64,000 nucleotides of DNA from positions 56,969,174-57,033,173 of the forward strand of contig CM059975.1 in assembly GCA_030490835.1 (NCBI GenBank), read 5' to 3'. Position numbers and translations under genes: made by a program. Positions within the stretch are counted from its first letter, which is position 1, and each line of letters opens with the position of its first letter. The notes under the pieces are model-generated. The model was not told where the DNA came from. It did no database searches and worked only from the letters and a program-made list of their open reading frames with translations. This DNA comes from Annona cherimola (taxonomy: Eukaryota; Streptophyta; Magnoliopsida; Magnoliales; Annonaceae). Positions 9,266 to 20,710 of this stretch are shown here, piece by piece.

Positions 9266-12253
9266 CTAGTTTAGCTCTATCATTCCCATATCATTCCTAA
9301 TCTTATAAAATGAGTCCTTGGCTAGAGGTTTGGTAAAAATATCAGCAATTTGGTCTTCTGTTTTTACATATTCTAAGCATACATCATGATTTTCAATATG
9401 TTTGGTTCTAGAATGCAATACAGGATTTTTAGTCAAACAAATTGCACTTGTATTATCACATCTAATAGGAATATCAACATAATCAATACCATAATCTTTT
9501 AATTGCTGTTTCATCCAAAGTAATTGGGCACAACAACTACTGGCGGCTATGTATTCGGCTTCCGCAGTAGATAATGCAACACTTGTTTGTTTTCTTGAAT
9601 GCCACGAAACTAGCATATGTCCAAGAAATTGACAAGTTCCACTGGTACTTTTTCTATCTACTTTATATCCGGCAAAGTCTGCATCCGAATAGCCGTTTAG
9701 ATCAAAGGTTGACCCTTTTGGATACCATAGTCCAAGGTTTGTAGTTTTCATCAAAAAATTCTTTTTACAGCAAGTAGATGTGATTCTTTGGGACATGCTT
9801 GAAATCTAGAGCACATACAAACACTAAATAAGATATCGGGTCTAGAAGCAGTTAGATAAAGCAAAGATCCTATCATGCTCCTATAAAGCTTTTGATCGAT
9901 ACTTTTACCGTTTTCATCCGTGTCGATTTTGATTGTTGAGCTCATTGGAGTGTTTGCCCCTTTGCTATTCTGCATTCCAAATTTCTTGAGCATCTCTTTG
10001 ACATACTTGGACTGATTCAGAAATATTCCTTCACTTTGTTGCTTGATTTGTAGTCCAAGGAAGAAATTTAATTCTCCCATCATGCTCATTTCGAATTCAT
10101 TCTGCATAATCTTAGAAAATTCTTGGCATAGATTTTCGTCAGTAGCACCGAAGATTATGTCATCTACATAAATTTGTACAATTAAAATATTGCTATTTTT
10201 ATATTTGATGAACAAAGTAGTGTCAACTTTCCCTCTTTGAAATTCATGATCAATCAAAAATTTGTTCAACCTTTCATACCAAGCTCTTGGAGCTTGTTTT
10301 AATCCATATAGTGCTTTGGTCAATTTATACACATATTTTGATTGATCCTTATCTTCAAAACCAGGGGGTTGTTCAACATATACTTCTTCATTCAAATAGC
10401 CATTCAAAAATGCACTCTTCACATCCATTTGGAACAATTTGAAATTCATATGTGAAGCGAATGCTAATAAGATACGTATGGCTTCTAATCTAGCCACGGG
10501 TGCATATGATTCTTCAAAATCAATTCCTTCTTCTTGGGAGTACCCTTTGGCTACTAATCGTGCCTTGTTTCTAATTACAAGACCGCTTTCGTCTAATTTG
10601 TTCCTAAATACCCATTTTGTACCAATGACTATATGATTGTTTGGTCTAGGAACTAAATGCCATACATTGTTTCTTTCGAATTGATTTAGCTCTTCTTGCA
10701 TTGAAATAACCCAATGTTCATCATTAAGAGCTTGTTCAATGGTATTTGGTTCAATTTTCGATACAAACGCATATTGGCCATAAACGTTTTGTTTTGATCT
10801 TCTAGTTTTTACTCCTTCATATATGTTTCCAATAACTTGTTCAATTGGATGGGCATTTTTGAACTTTAAATCAGTTGGAGGTTTGTAAGAGTCATTACCT
10901 TCACTTACCTCTTCCTCCTCTGGATTTTCTGGCTTGAGCTCGAGTTCCTTTGGTTGTTCTTTGCTTTTTGTCTCATCTGCATCACTTAGTTTATCCTCCT
11001 TTCTCGGACTTTGGTTAATTTCATCAAATACAACATGTATGGATTCTTCTACAACTTGGTTTCGTTTGTTGAATACTCTATATGCTTTGCTATTTGATGA
11101 ATAACCAAGGAATATAGCCTCATCGCTTTTTGCATCTAATTTGCCCAAATTGGTTTTTCCATTGTTTAAAACATAGCATGTACATCCAAAAGCATGAAAG
11201 TATGAGATATTTGGTTTTCTTCCTTTCCATAGTTCATATGGGGTCTTTTTCAAGATTGCTCGAATGGTAACTCGGTTCAAAACATGACAAGCTGTACTCA
11301 CAGCTTCACCCCAAAATTTCTTGGATAGATTGCTCTCATTTAGCATAATTCTAGCCATCTCTTGTATAGTTCTATTTTTCCTTTCTACTACTCCATTTTG
11401 TTGTGGAGTTCTTGGTGCAGAAAATGTGTGGTGAATTCCTTTTTCATTGCAAAATTCCATGAATCGTTTGTTTTCGAATTCGCCACCATGATCGCTTCTT
11501 ATGGTCACAATAGTACTTTGTTTTTCATTTTGCACCAAATTTACAAAAGTTGCAAACATAGAGAAGGCTTCATCTTTACTAGCTAAGAGAATTATCCATG
11601 TGAATCTTGAAAAATCATCAACTATGACAAATACATATTTCTTTCCACCAATGGTTAGAATGTCGGATGGCCCGTATAGATCCATATGTAGCAATTCAAG
11701 TGGCTTAGTGGTGGAAATTTCCTTTTTTGGTAGAGAAAGGCATCTTGGGTTGTTTTGATAATTGACATGCCTTGCAAATCTTGTCTTTGTCATATTTCAA
11801 TTTTGGTAATCCTTCTACCAAATTCTTTTTCCATAGGGTCTTTATATTTCCCATGTTTACATGTCCAAGCCTTTTATGCCAAACCCATGGATCATTATCA
11901 ATGGCCATAAGACATTGACCATTCAATTCATCAAGTGAAACCAAATAAACATTTCCATGTCTTTTACCACTAAACATGATATGTTCTCCATCAAATACAT
12001 TACATATAGATGATTTAAACACAACTTTATATCCTTTATCACATAATTGGCTAATACTCATTAAATTGTGTTTGAGTCCTTCAACAAATAAAACATCTTC
12101 CATGCATGCATTTGAGGTACTAAGTATATTTCCTTTACCTTTAATTTTACCTTTTTCATTATTTCCAAAGGCAACCATTCCATCGTTGCAAGGCTTAAGT
12201 TTATGAAACAAACTTCTTTCACCAGTCATATGCCTTGAACATCCGCTATCCAT
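9266..12253 (-). pseudogene. pol: Pol polyprotein of element A (protease, integrase, RT, RNase H), two frameshifts
   Basis: Domains in order on the minus strand: protease with DSGCSRHMTG right at the start (about 12253); integrase zinc finger (HKRLGHVN..CKACQ); integrase core with [14 protein letters not shown] and [10 protein letters not shown] giving the D,D,E residues; copia RT with [25 protein letters not shown] and the catalytic YVDD; RNase H with GYSDADFAG and LSTAEAEY. A run of six T at 11723-11728 (five in element F) shifts the frame, and a 7-base deletion near 9760 shifts it again before RNase H. RNase H also lacks 11 residues near its C-terminal histidine that F keeps. It cannot give an intact polyprotein. 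Confidence 0.92.
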
Positions 12254-12311
12254 GAACCATTCATTGTTTGCCTTTGCCTTAAAACATGTCTGAAAAATAA
12301 GGAAATAAATC
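12254..12311 (-). other. Gag-pol junction of A with splice-acceptor-like sequence
   Basis: Gag stops with TAA just after WVPKR. Pol resumes in another frame. Between them the sense strand has a pyrimidine run ending TTATTTTTCAG, like a 3' splice site, followed by ACATGTTTTAAGG. Element F keeps the same sequence at about 52503-52545. Either splicing or frameshifting could join the two. Confidence 0.4.
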
Positions 12312-14093
12312 TTATCTTTTTGGTACCCATTTTATGGGTCCATTTGGGTTAGTAATAGAATCTAATCTAAGTTGATCTAACTTTGAAAGCCCAAATCTTG
12401 TGTTTCTTGGAACCCAAACTAATTTAGCACCATGGTCATATAGTTTCTTAAAATTACATTTGTAAGTTTTATGACCCATCTTATTGCAGAAATTACAAGC
12501 CAAAGGTAATCTTGGAGTAGGTCTCCAAGCATACAACGGTTCAATCATTGGTCTTCTAGTCCACTTAAATTTTTTTTTTTGTGGCTTGTATATAGATGCA
12601 GTTTTAGTTTGATATTTCTCAAGTAATTTCACATTTGATTTGCTACTTTCTCCTTGCTCAAATGTATGATACCCAAGACCTCTTTTATGTGTTTGGGAGG
12701 TCATATTCAAAAACATTTTGACGCTTTCTCCTGGATTAGAGAACTTGGCTAATGATTCATTTAATGATTTGTTCTCCTTTTTTAGCAAATCATTTTCTTC
12801 TGCAAGTTTACCATTTATAATTATTACTGCATCACATTGTTTTTTCTTAATTGTAAACTTGCTTCCTAATTTCTTCATTTCTTCATATAAAGAATCATAT
12901 GCCATCTGTAGCTCATCTAATTCAGCACATTTGAGGCATTCATGAGAGGAAGAATAACTTGAATTAGGAAGGGAGAATTTGGAACTTACCTCTTCATTGC
13001 TTATGCATTTTGTTGAGGTATTTTGTTCTCCTTGCTCGATTTGTGCCATACAGCAAATTCTCGCACATTCTTCCGCTTCGATTTCGTCGGTTGAGGAGCT
13101 ACTCGTTGTAGATTCCTCGTCATTCACGTACATGCCTCTTCCTTTATATTTCTGAAATCTTCTATTGTCCCCTCGATCCTTTCTTTGTTCTTTTACCTTG
13201 AATTCTTCGGGAGTTGGACATTGGGCTTGCATATGTCCCGAACCGCCGCATCGGTAGCACTTGGTTGATTCTTTCTTCTTCTCTTGGGGAGTTCTTTCTT
13301 TGAAGCTTCTGAAATTTTTGCCTTTCCTCACAAATTTTCTGAATCGTTTTGTGAGTAGAGCAATCTCGTCGTCATTTTGAGAAGAAGATGTGTCATCGGT
13401 GTCTTGTGCGGCTTTTAAGGCAATTACTCTTTTGCCCCTGTGTTGATCTTCATTCCTTTTCTTAATTAGCTCATGTGACATAAGTGAGCTAATTAAGTTT
13501 TCAAGCTTCAGCGTGTTGAGGTCTTTGGCTTCTTCAATTGCAGTGATCTTTGGAGTCCATGATTCGGGTAGAGCTCTTAAAATCTTCATGACCTGCTCAG
13601 ATTCAGATATTGCTTTTCCAAGACCTTTTAAAGTATTAGTAATCTTAGAGAATCTAGCAAACATTTCAGAAATATTTTCTGTTTCTAGCATTCTAAAGTT
13701 CTCTAGTTCTCCAATCAAAATATTCCTTCTCGTCCCTTGGACTTGAGAAGTTCCTTTGTAGATAGAGGTTAGTGTATCCCATATCTCTTTGGCGGTTAAG
13801 CAAGAGGATACTCTATCATACTCGGAGGCAGTGAGAGCACAAAATAAGGAGTTCATAGCTTTGGCATTGCTCTTCACTATTCTTACTTCCTCATCGGTCC
13901 ATTTGGAAGCTCGTTCATCGGTAGGCAATATTACTCCATCTTGGATAGCAATCCAAGAGTCCATATCGGTAGCCATGATGAGTTGCTTCATACGAAGCTT
14001 CCAATATCCAAAATTGTTCCCATCAAACAACGGTGGCCTTGTAAAGGATTGGCCTTCAGCAAATGCGGGAACGGAAGTAGATTGGGATGCCAT
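12312..14093 (-). CDS. gag: Gag protein of copia element A (593 aa, intact)
   Basis: This capsid/nucleocapsid protein packages element RNA in virus-like particles. The N-terminus has the copia gag signature (FDGNNFGYWKLRMKQLI). A UBN2-type gag domain runs to about residue 220 (EIWDTLTSIYKG, VMKILRALPESW). A zinc knuckle CYRCGGSGHMQAQC lies near residue 285, and a second cysteine motif CNFCNKMGHKTYKC lies near the C-terminus, before the conserved WVPK end. The region between is acidic, with a probable coiled coil (ELDELQMAYDSLYEEMKKL). The start at 14093 lies about 35 bp from the primer site. The frame is intact although pol is broken, so it could still supply gag. Confidence 0.92.
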   Translation of the reverse strand: MASQSTSVPAFAEGQSFTRPPLFDGNNFGYWKLRMKQLIMATDMDSWIAIQDGVILPTDERASKWTDEEVRIVKSNAKAMNSLFCALTASEYDRVSSCLTAKEIWDTLTSIYKGTSQVQGTRRNILIGELENFRMLETENISEMFARFSKITNTLKGLGKAISESEQVMKILRALPESWTPKITAIEEAKDLNTLKLENLISSLMSHELIKKRNEDQHRGKRVIALKAAQDTDDTSSSQNDDEIALLTKRFRKFVRKGKNFRSFKERTPQEKKKESTKCYRCGGSGHMQAQCPTPEEFKVKEQRKDRGDNRRFQKYKGRGMYVNDEESTTSSSSTDEIEAEECARICCMAQIEQGEQNTSTKCISNEEVSSKFSLPNSSYSSSHECLKCAELDELQMAYDSLYEEMKKLGSKFTIKKKQCDAVIIINGKLAEENDLLKKENKSLNESLAKFSNPGESVKMFLNMTSQTHKRGLGYHTFEQGESSKSNVKLLEKYQTKTASIYKPQKKKFKWTRRPMIEPLYAWRPTPRLPLACNFCNKMGHKTYKCNFKKLYDHGAKLVWVPRNTRFGLSKLDQLRLDSITNPNGPIKWVPKR

Positions 14094-14127
14094 TTCAATA
14101 AGATCTCTTTGATAAACTCAAAGACCT

Positions 14128-14139
14128 GCTCTGATACCA
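14128..14139 (-). other. Primer-binding site (tRNA-iMet type), element A
   Basis: The minus strand TGGTATCAGAGC lies two bases from the LTR end at 14142. Sites of the same type are in E (31819), F (50655) and X. Confidence 0.9.
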
Positions 14140-14141
14140 CT

Positions 14142-15887
14142 TGTTGGTCCCGAGTTGATGGCTAAACCCAAGAGGGGAGGGGTGAATTGGGTTCTTTAAA
14201 ATTTCTTTGGTAAACTCAAAGATCTTAACCCCTTGAAAAAGTTAATCCCCTTTTTAAGCGAATGGAGACCAAATAAAATAAAGCAGTAATAAGTAGAACA
14301 CAAGATTTATAGTGGTTCGGGCAAACCTTCCCTACTCCACTCTTCCAAGCTCACACTCCGTTGTGACTTGGGTTCCACTATGTATTCCAAGAATACACTT
14401 AGAGTCACCGCTCTCTTCTAGATTCAAAGCTCTAGGGGGCATACACAACTAGAGCCACTTGCTCTCTTCTAGATTCAAAGCTCTAGGGGGCATACACAAC
14501 TAGAGCCACTTGCTCTCTTCTAGATTCAAAGCTCTTGGGGGCATATACAATCACTTGCACAAGTAGGTGATGAGTCTCACTCCAATCACACCCTACTTTG
14601 CATACACTTGATCTTAGCTACTCAAGCTAAATCAAGATTTATACAACCAAATAAAGAAATGAATAAAAACTACACTTTACAGATTTGTGTAGGCAGTTTT
14701 GAGCTCGAGGAAGAAGTCAAAAATAGCTTGAATGATGATTGTTGAAGCAACTTGCAGTTTGAAGCTCTTTCTTCCTTTGAAACACTCAATTATGGAGAAA
14801 ACGTATTTGAAAGTCTTTCTTGCACTTCTTTTCTCTCTTTGATCTTTAGAGTAGTGTCTCTTGTATATTCTCACGTTCATTTGAATGTCCTTTTATAGAT
14901 TGAGGAAAATATGAACGTTGTAGAAGTGGTTGGCGTGCAATAAATGAACTCCAACGTTCAAAAATTTGACCGTTATTTTCCAAGTCTGAGATGAAGTCGA
15001 CTTGGCCTGCGACTTGGTTTCCAAGTCGCACATGGAGTCGACTTGGCCTGCGACTTGGGTTCTTCAGAAACTCAAGTCTGAGACTTGGGTCGACTTGGCT
15101 TTCAGACTTCAACTCAAGTCGATCCTGAAGTCGACTTGGGTTGCGACTTGGCTTGGTCTATTGCAGAAACGCCTTGATCTTCTTGAAATGTCTTGAATCT
15201 TGCAAACCATTTGAAAGCTTTGAGTTCTTGCACAATATATGTATGTTCCTTGCTTTGCTTTGGACTCACTTGGTCTTTATGACTTGGATTTTACTCCATT
15301 TGGAAGCTAGCTTGAAGATTTGCTTTGAGCTTGATAGACTTGATTTGAATGTAGAACATGATTCTTAACTTTGAAATTGACTCATTTGTTTTTCATCTTG
15401 ATTCCTTGGACTTGAGTGATAAATCCTCTTGAATATCTTTAAAACTGCATCTTTGAAAGTTTGAACATCTTAAGTCGTGGATGGAGTCGACCTGGCCTGC
15501 GACTTCACCCAAGTCGCACCTGGAGTCGACTTCGTTTGCGACTTCGTTATGTTCGTTTCCACTTTTCAGCTCTGGATACTCCAAGTCGATGCTGGAGTCG
15601 ACTTCGTCTGCGACTTGACTTTCCAAGTCGCAAGTGGAGTCGACTTGACCTGCGACTTCACCTGTTGCCTTTTGGGATTCATGCTCAAGTCGATATTTGA
15701 GTCGACTTTGGGATCGACTTCACCCAAGTCGAAGTCCAAGTCGACTTGGAGATCGACTTGACCTCTTTGCTTTCCTTAAACATTTGTCAAACATGTTAGT
15801 ACTCTTTATATACTCAAATAAGTTCTTGTTAATCATCAAAACTCAGGCTTTGGTCAATTTAAATTATTTTGAACATTGTTTCCAACA
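14142..15887 (-). repeat. 5' LTR of element A
   Basis: This 1,746-bp LTR carries the same parts as the left LTR: motif clusters at 15473-15760 and 14982-15155, TATA box at 14889-14897, and 2.6 copies of the 51-bp repeat at 14414-14549. One visible difference (A at 15102, G at 6079-6081 region) falls in a motif arm and leaves this copy fully self-complementary. Confidence 0.93.
14889..14897 (-). promoter_or_regulatory. TATA box, 5' LTR of A
   Basis: The minus strand TATAAAAGG would drive the genomic RNA of element A, with a start near 14860. Confidence 0.65.
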
Positions 15888-18313
15888 ATATATCATCCAT
15901 TCATACATATGTTCCACATACGTTCAACATACAACACATATATTATGTGTTTCTTAAAATTTATTAACAAAGTAACTTACACTCATTTTGAACATCATTA
16001 AACCCCTTAATTAACATATACTTTAGGGTTTAATTTCGGATTTTTAATCCATTTATTACTGGGTTCCAAAACAGCCATGTTAGGACCCGTTTTTCATCCT
16101 TTCAACGCCTCTTTCAAGACTTAAATCATAACAAATTTTTAAATTATAATTTCCAGCATCTAAACATGATTTTCTTAACCTAAATTTAGGTTATTATCAC
16201 ATATTTAATATCCATAATTTATTTGCTTCAATAACAGCAACATTTTCATGCATATAGGGTATCCATTTTGACCCATTTCAACATTTCCATACACATGTCC
16301 TTAAAATCAGATTTAGGGAAAATATTTCTAAGCCCTTTTGGACACTCAAAGTACCTTAATCCTAGGTTAATTTACCCTCCATAACATCCATAAATCATTT
16401 GTTTACAAACAGCAACAAAAATCATATGTAAAGTACCCATTTTGGCCCCCATTTGGACGTTCCATACATATACCCTAAAAAATCAGATTTCGGGAAAACT
16501 CATCTAGCCCACTTAGGACATCTAAAGGGTCCTTAATTTAGGTAAATTTACCTTACAATTCATCCATAAACCATTTAAGCACTTCTTTGTATCATTTTTA
16601 ACTCAAAAAATGGAAAAATCGGGCATTACTTGAAATCCTAAGTTCCATTTTTGCTAAAATCATTAAAAAATGCTCAAATCAACATATGTAATCTAAAATA
16701 ACATGAATTACATTCAAAACATCATGATTAAATCATATAGCAACTTGATTTAGGGTTTTGAGAAATTCCAAGTTAGATTTCATCTCAAAATTCAACCCTA
16801 ACTTCCCTTTTCACTCTCTTGAACTCTTGATCTCATTTATATCTTTCAAAAATCATTCAATACCCTTACCAAGGCATTATAACTCATCGTTTAAGAGTTC
16901 TTTATGAACTATATTCGTGGCTCATGATTTGAGAGAGAAAACCTTGATTTAAATGATTCAAAACTTAGATTTCACTTACTTGGATTGAATCTAACTTGAA
17001 CCCAACTTGTTTAGCTTGGTTCCTTCTCTTTTTCTTCCTTTTTTTCTTCTATTTTTCTGCTATTTTCTCCTTCTTCCTGGCTGGTTTTGTACGTGCCCAA
17101 GGTTACTCACAACACTTAGAAAATTTTGAGAATTTCTTTCCCTTCTCATATGCACGTTTCCAAGATTAAGGCCCCCTTTTATATTTTTTACCAGCCCTTG
17201 GGACTCAATTTGCCACATGTCATGAGGGTAATTTAATTCTAACTTATCCCTTGATGACATGGAAATTTTATATCCAAGTAAAATATCCATTTAATAATGA
17301 ACAAAAATCATCAAAAATCACACATTTAAGGGGTGCATTGCTGTCCACTAGGTGACGCCCCTCTTAGGCATGCTTTTTGACATTTTTATGCCTCAATTTC
17401 CACATATTTATGTGCCTCATTAGTTACCCTAGGGTCTTAGCTACTTAGATATGCATCTTAGGATTTTTAAAAATCCAAATATCATGTCATTCTTGCCCTT
17501 GGTCGTCCATGGCATTGACACATCACCTATGCTCCATTTTAAGCTACATATTAGGTATTAAACCAATGCATTTAAACCCTTAATTTTTCATGGATTTGAC
17601 CATTAATTAAATCCATAAAATCTCGCTCCATTCACCTCCATTTGACACCTTGCATAGCATTAAACCAAGTCATTTAACTCACATGCTTTAACATAAATGC
17701 TATGGTAGTCTAGGGTGCACAAAGTCAATGCTAGGTACCTTTCTCCAATTAAATACTTTCCCATTATAATTAGCTTAATACAATCCACTCATACCATATA
17801 TTTCATAATTTTATTCAATCTTTTCAAATTTCATCTCAAATCGACTTTTCTATGTCAAGTTATGAACTTTGAAAATAACCTTAGAGTATGAGATTAAAAA
17901 TAAATAATTATCACCTTAATCTCATCAAATTTGCCTTAATCCAATCCATACATAAGGTTGAGCCCAAAATCTTGAGCTTACCTTTCAAATTTCATCTCAT
18001 TTCGCCTTATAGGCATCAAGTTATGAATTTTCTACGATTTCCAACATAATTCCATAATTTTCATTTTAATCTCCATTAATTAAATTATAAAAATTAAAAT
18101 AAATATTCATGCCACATTAGCATATTCTAATCCTCATTAAGCCCCTTTAGTCATCTTGATTCACATTGGGTTTTGACTATTAATCTTAATCACCATTCTT
18201 AATTGCAAACCCTAATTGCAAAATTCATCAATTCATAAAAATCATCCAAAAATCATTCGATTTATACATAAATCATCATTAAACTTTAAATGCACTTATA
18301 TGAGTCCTACTAC

Positions 18314-18329
18314 AATCCTTCTCCCTTAT
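18314..18329 (-). other. Polypurine tract, element Y
   Basis: The minus strand reads TATAAGGGAGAAGGAT against the left LTR end at 18313. This places the 3' end of Y's internal domain here and supports assigning the left LTR to Y. Confidence 0.7.
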
Positions 18330-18613
18330 AATAGGTTTCGTCCCGAAACCGTCTACTTTTGAAATAACTGGGGATACTTCCTTTCTACCTCTTCCTTCAA
18401 TTCCCAAGTAGCCTCGCTTTCGGAATATATATTCCATTGAACTTTAACATACTCAATCCCTCTATTCCGAAGCTTTTGAGCCTTATGATCCAGAATTCTA
18501 AGAGGTCTTTCCTTATAATTCAAATGATCTTGAATTGGTAAATTCTCTGCTACTAACACATGTGCTGGATCTGGAACATATTTCCTTAGCATTGAAATAT
18601 GAAAAACATTATG

Positions 18614-20308
18614 TGTTGGAAATATGTGAAAATAAGCCAAGTCTATGTTTTGATGATTAACAAATCTATTTGAGTAAGTTTTGGTTACTAACATGTTTGT
18701 GGAAATGACTTAAGGTTATAAATTTGAAGAATATGAAGCATGGAAAGTCAAGTTGATTTCCAAGTCGACTCAGGCTTCGACTTAGGCCAAGTCGATCCCC
18801 AAGTCGACTCAAGAAGCGACTTCAAGATGACATTTCCTTCCAGAGTTGAAATCAAGACTGAGAGGTGCCAAAGTCGCATCCCTAGTCGACTCCACTTGCG
18901 ACTTGAGGTGAAGTCGCAGACCAAGTCGACTCCGGTAGCGACTTGGAGATGTCATTTCCTTCCAGAGTTGAAATCGAGAATGAGAGGTGCCGAAGTCGCA
19001 TCCCAAGTCGACTCCGCTTGTGACTTGAGGTGAAGTCGCAGACCAAGTCGAATCCAGTAGCGACTTGGAGGCGTCATTTATGTCCAGAGTTGAAAACGAG
19101 TTGCAGAGCTGCCGAAGTCGCAGACGAAGTCAACTTCGCATGCGACTTGAGTGAAGTCGCAGATCAAGTCAACTCCAGTATCGACTTCATTTGGACAGGG
19201 CAGAAACTTAAGAAGCCAAATCAGGGATTAGATCAATTTCAAGATTCAAGACTCAAGGACTCAAGGTTTGCAAATCATGGAGCTAAAGGACATCAAGCTA
19301 GAATGATAACACAGTAGTCCAAAGAGATATAAATCAAGGAAGAACAACCAAACATGAAGAAACTCAAGCAAGCAAAGCATTTAAAAGATTTCAAGTTCAT
19401 CCAGCAAGCTGTCGAGGTGAAGTCGCACCCGAAGTCGACTCCACCTGCGACTTGGGTCAAGTCGAGGACCAAGTCGACCCAGACTGGAACTTGAAGTTGC
19501 TGCGAACAGGCGAAGTCGCACTCGAAGTCGACTCCATCTGCGACTTGGGCGAAGTCGCACCCGAAGTCGACTCCACCTGCGACTTGGGTCACAACGGTCG
19601 GAAAAAATTCGAACGTTGGTGCATTAAATGTGCGCCACCTACCTCCAAACGTTCAGTTTCCCTCCACAATTATAAAAGGCATTCAATATGAACGAGGAGG
19701 GTAGATGGGAATCATTAAGTGTACATAACTCCCATCTTCAAGAGCATTAAGTGATCAAGCCAACATTTAGAAGAAGAAATTTGCTTCCAAACTGCCAAGA
19801 GCTGCTTGCTGAATCTCTAAGCCTACACTACAAGTTCTTCTCTGCGCCAAATCTGCGTCTACGCAACAGTAATGTGTAGAAACTTTCTTTTATTCTTATT
19901 GTTGTATTGAACTTGTTTTATCTTGGGTAGCTAAGAATAAGTGTAAGCAAAGTAGTGTGTGATTGGAGTGAAACTCGTCACCTACTTGTGCTGTGTATAG
20001 TTGATGCCCCCTAGAGCTAGAATCTAGAAGAGAGTGGAGACTCTAGTTGTATTCGTGGAATACATAGTGGAACCCAAGTCATAAGAGGTGTGAGCTTGGA
20101 AGAGTGGAGTAGGGAGGTTGCCCGAACCACTATAAAATCCTGTGTGTTGATGTTTATTTCTGCTCTCTACACTATATTGTTTTCCATTCTGTTTCTTCAA
20201 AAAGGGGACTAGATTAATCCGAGGTAAAGTTTCTGTTTAAATTGTAAATTTTTAATTACCCAATTCACCCTCCCCTCTTGGGTATTTGCCATTAACTCGG
20301 GACCAACA
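18614..20308 (+). mobile_element. Solo LTR C of a SIRE-like copia element
   Basis: This 1,695-bp LTR (TGTTGGAAAT...GGGACCAACA) has no internal domain and is flanked by a perfect 5-bp duplication TTATG (18609-18613, 20309-20313). That is the mark of recombination between the two LTRs of an inserted element. It holds AAGTCGACTT-type clusters at about 18750-19190 and 19425-19590 and a TATA box at 19671-19679. It is the same superfamily of LTRs as A, D, E and F but clearly diverged from them. Confidence 0.93.
18750..19590. repeat. AAGTCGACTT-type motif clusters in solo LTR C
   Basis: Two clusters separated by about 230 bp. Units show the same plan as in A and F, for example AAGTCGCA at 19115-19122 paired with TGCGACTT at 19141-19148 around a central GTCAAC. 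Several central palindromes have decayed to GTCAAC or GTCGAA. Confidence 0.85.
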
Positions 20309-20710
20309 TTATGAACTAAAGCTATTCTATAAGCTAACTTTTCAATTTTCTCCAACACTTTAAATGGCCCAATAAACCTGGGATTTAACTTGCTTCTTTT
20401 CCCAAACCTTGTAACTCCTTTGAATGACATGACCTTTATAAAAACATGTTGTCGACTTGGATATTCAAATCCCTTCTCTTGCAGTCTGTGTAACTTTTTT
20501 GTTGACTCTGAGCTATGAGTATACACTGGCAAATAATCTGCACTTTGTCTGCCATTCGTTGAGATAAGTCTGGGGCTAACTTTTTCTCTCCAACTTCATC
20601 CCAGTTTAATGGTGTTCGACACCTTCGTCCATATAATGTTTCAAATGGTGCAATTTGAATACTAGCTTGATAACTGTTGTTATACGCGAACTTTGCTATC
20701 AATACATATT

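Larger units (their letters stand above)
5068..15887 (-). mobile_element. Element A: full-length SIRE-like Ty1/copia retrotransposon
   Basis: This 10,820-bp element has two LTRs (5068-6864 and 14142-15887), a Met-type primer site, a polypurine tract, gag, a pol with two frameshifts, and an intact extra ORF between pol and the 3' LTR. The 5-bp target duplication ATATA flanks it (5063-5067 and 15888-15892), and the empty site is visible at about 60550-60565. LTRs differ by one 51-bp repeat unit and about seven substitutions by eye, so insertion is recent. The extra ORF and RT motifs ([12 protein letters not shown]) fit the SIRE/Maximus lineage. Confidence 0.93.
4240..18313 (-). repeat. 3' (left) LTR of element Y, interrupted
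   Basis: The pieces 4240-5067 and 15893-18313 are collinear with 60014-62981 of the right Y LTR. They are interrupted by element A (5068-15887). The left end is lost to element X. At 18300-18313 the terminal TG/CA end is shortened by about 15 bp relative to the right LTR, and a polypurine tract follows directly. The A/T-rich sequence has no coding content; a short minus-strand frame at 17060-17290 is matched only loosely in the other LTR and I do not treat it as a gene. Confidence 0.75.
18353..20710 (-). pseudogene. Integrase C-terminus and chromodomain of element Y, split by solo LTR C
   Basis: The minus strand encodes the integrase core end and C-terminal region (FAYNNSYQASIQIAPFETLYGRRCRTPL; KGVTRFGKRSKLNPRFIGPFKVLEKI) and then, after the solo LTR, ISMLRKYVPDP and a chromodomain-like end (YVKVQWNIYSESEATWELKEEVERKYP). 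Chromodomains of this class target new copies to heterochromatin by binding modified histone H3. The solo LTR interrupts the protein between LVHN (right) and VFHIS (left). At least two frame changes also occur (near 20440-20530), so it is dead. Confidence 0.85.

Noticed and set aside
17060..17290. Minus-strand frame just after the Y TATA box, with a partial twin at 61565-61804
   Set aside because: The similarity only reflects the two LTR copies. Frames differ in length and start, and there is no recognisable domain.
1704..18313. A single LTR shared by two internal domains (LTR-internal-LTR-internal recombinant)
   Set aside because: The LTR next to X's gag ends at 4239 and differs from the sequence after 4240, which matches the Y LTR. 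X nested in Y's LTR explains everything more simply.
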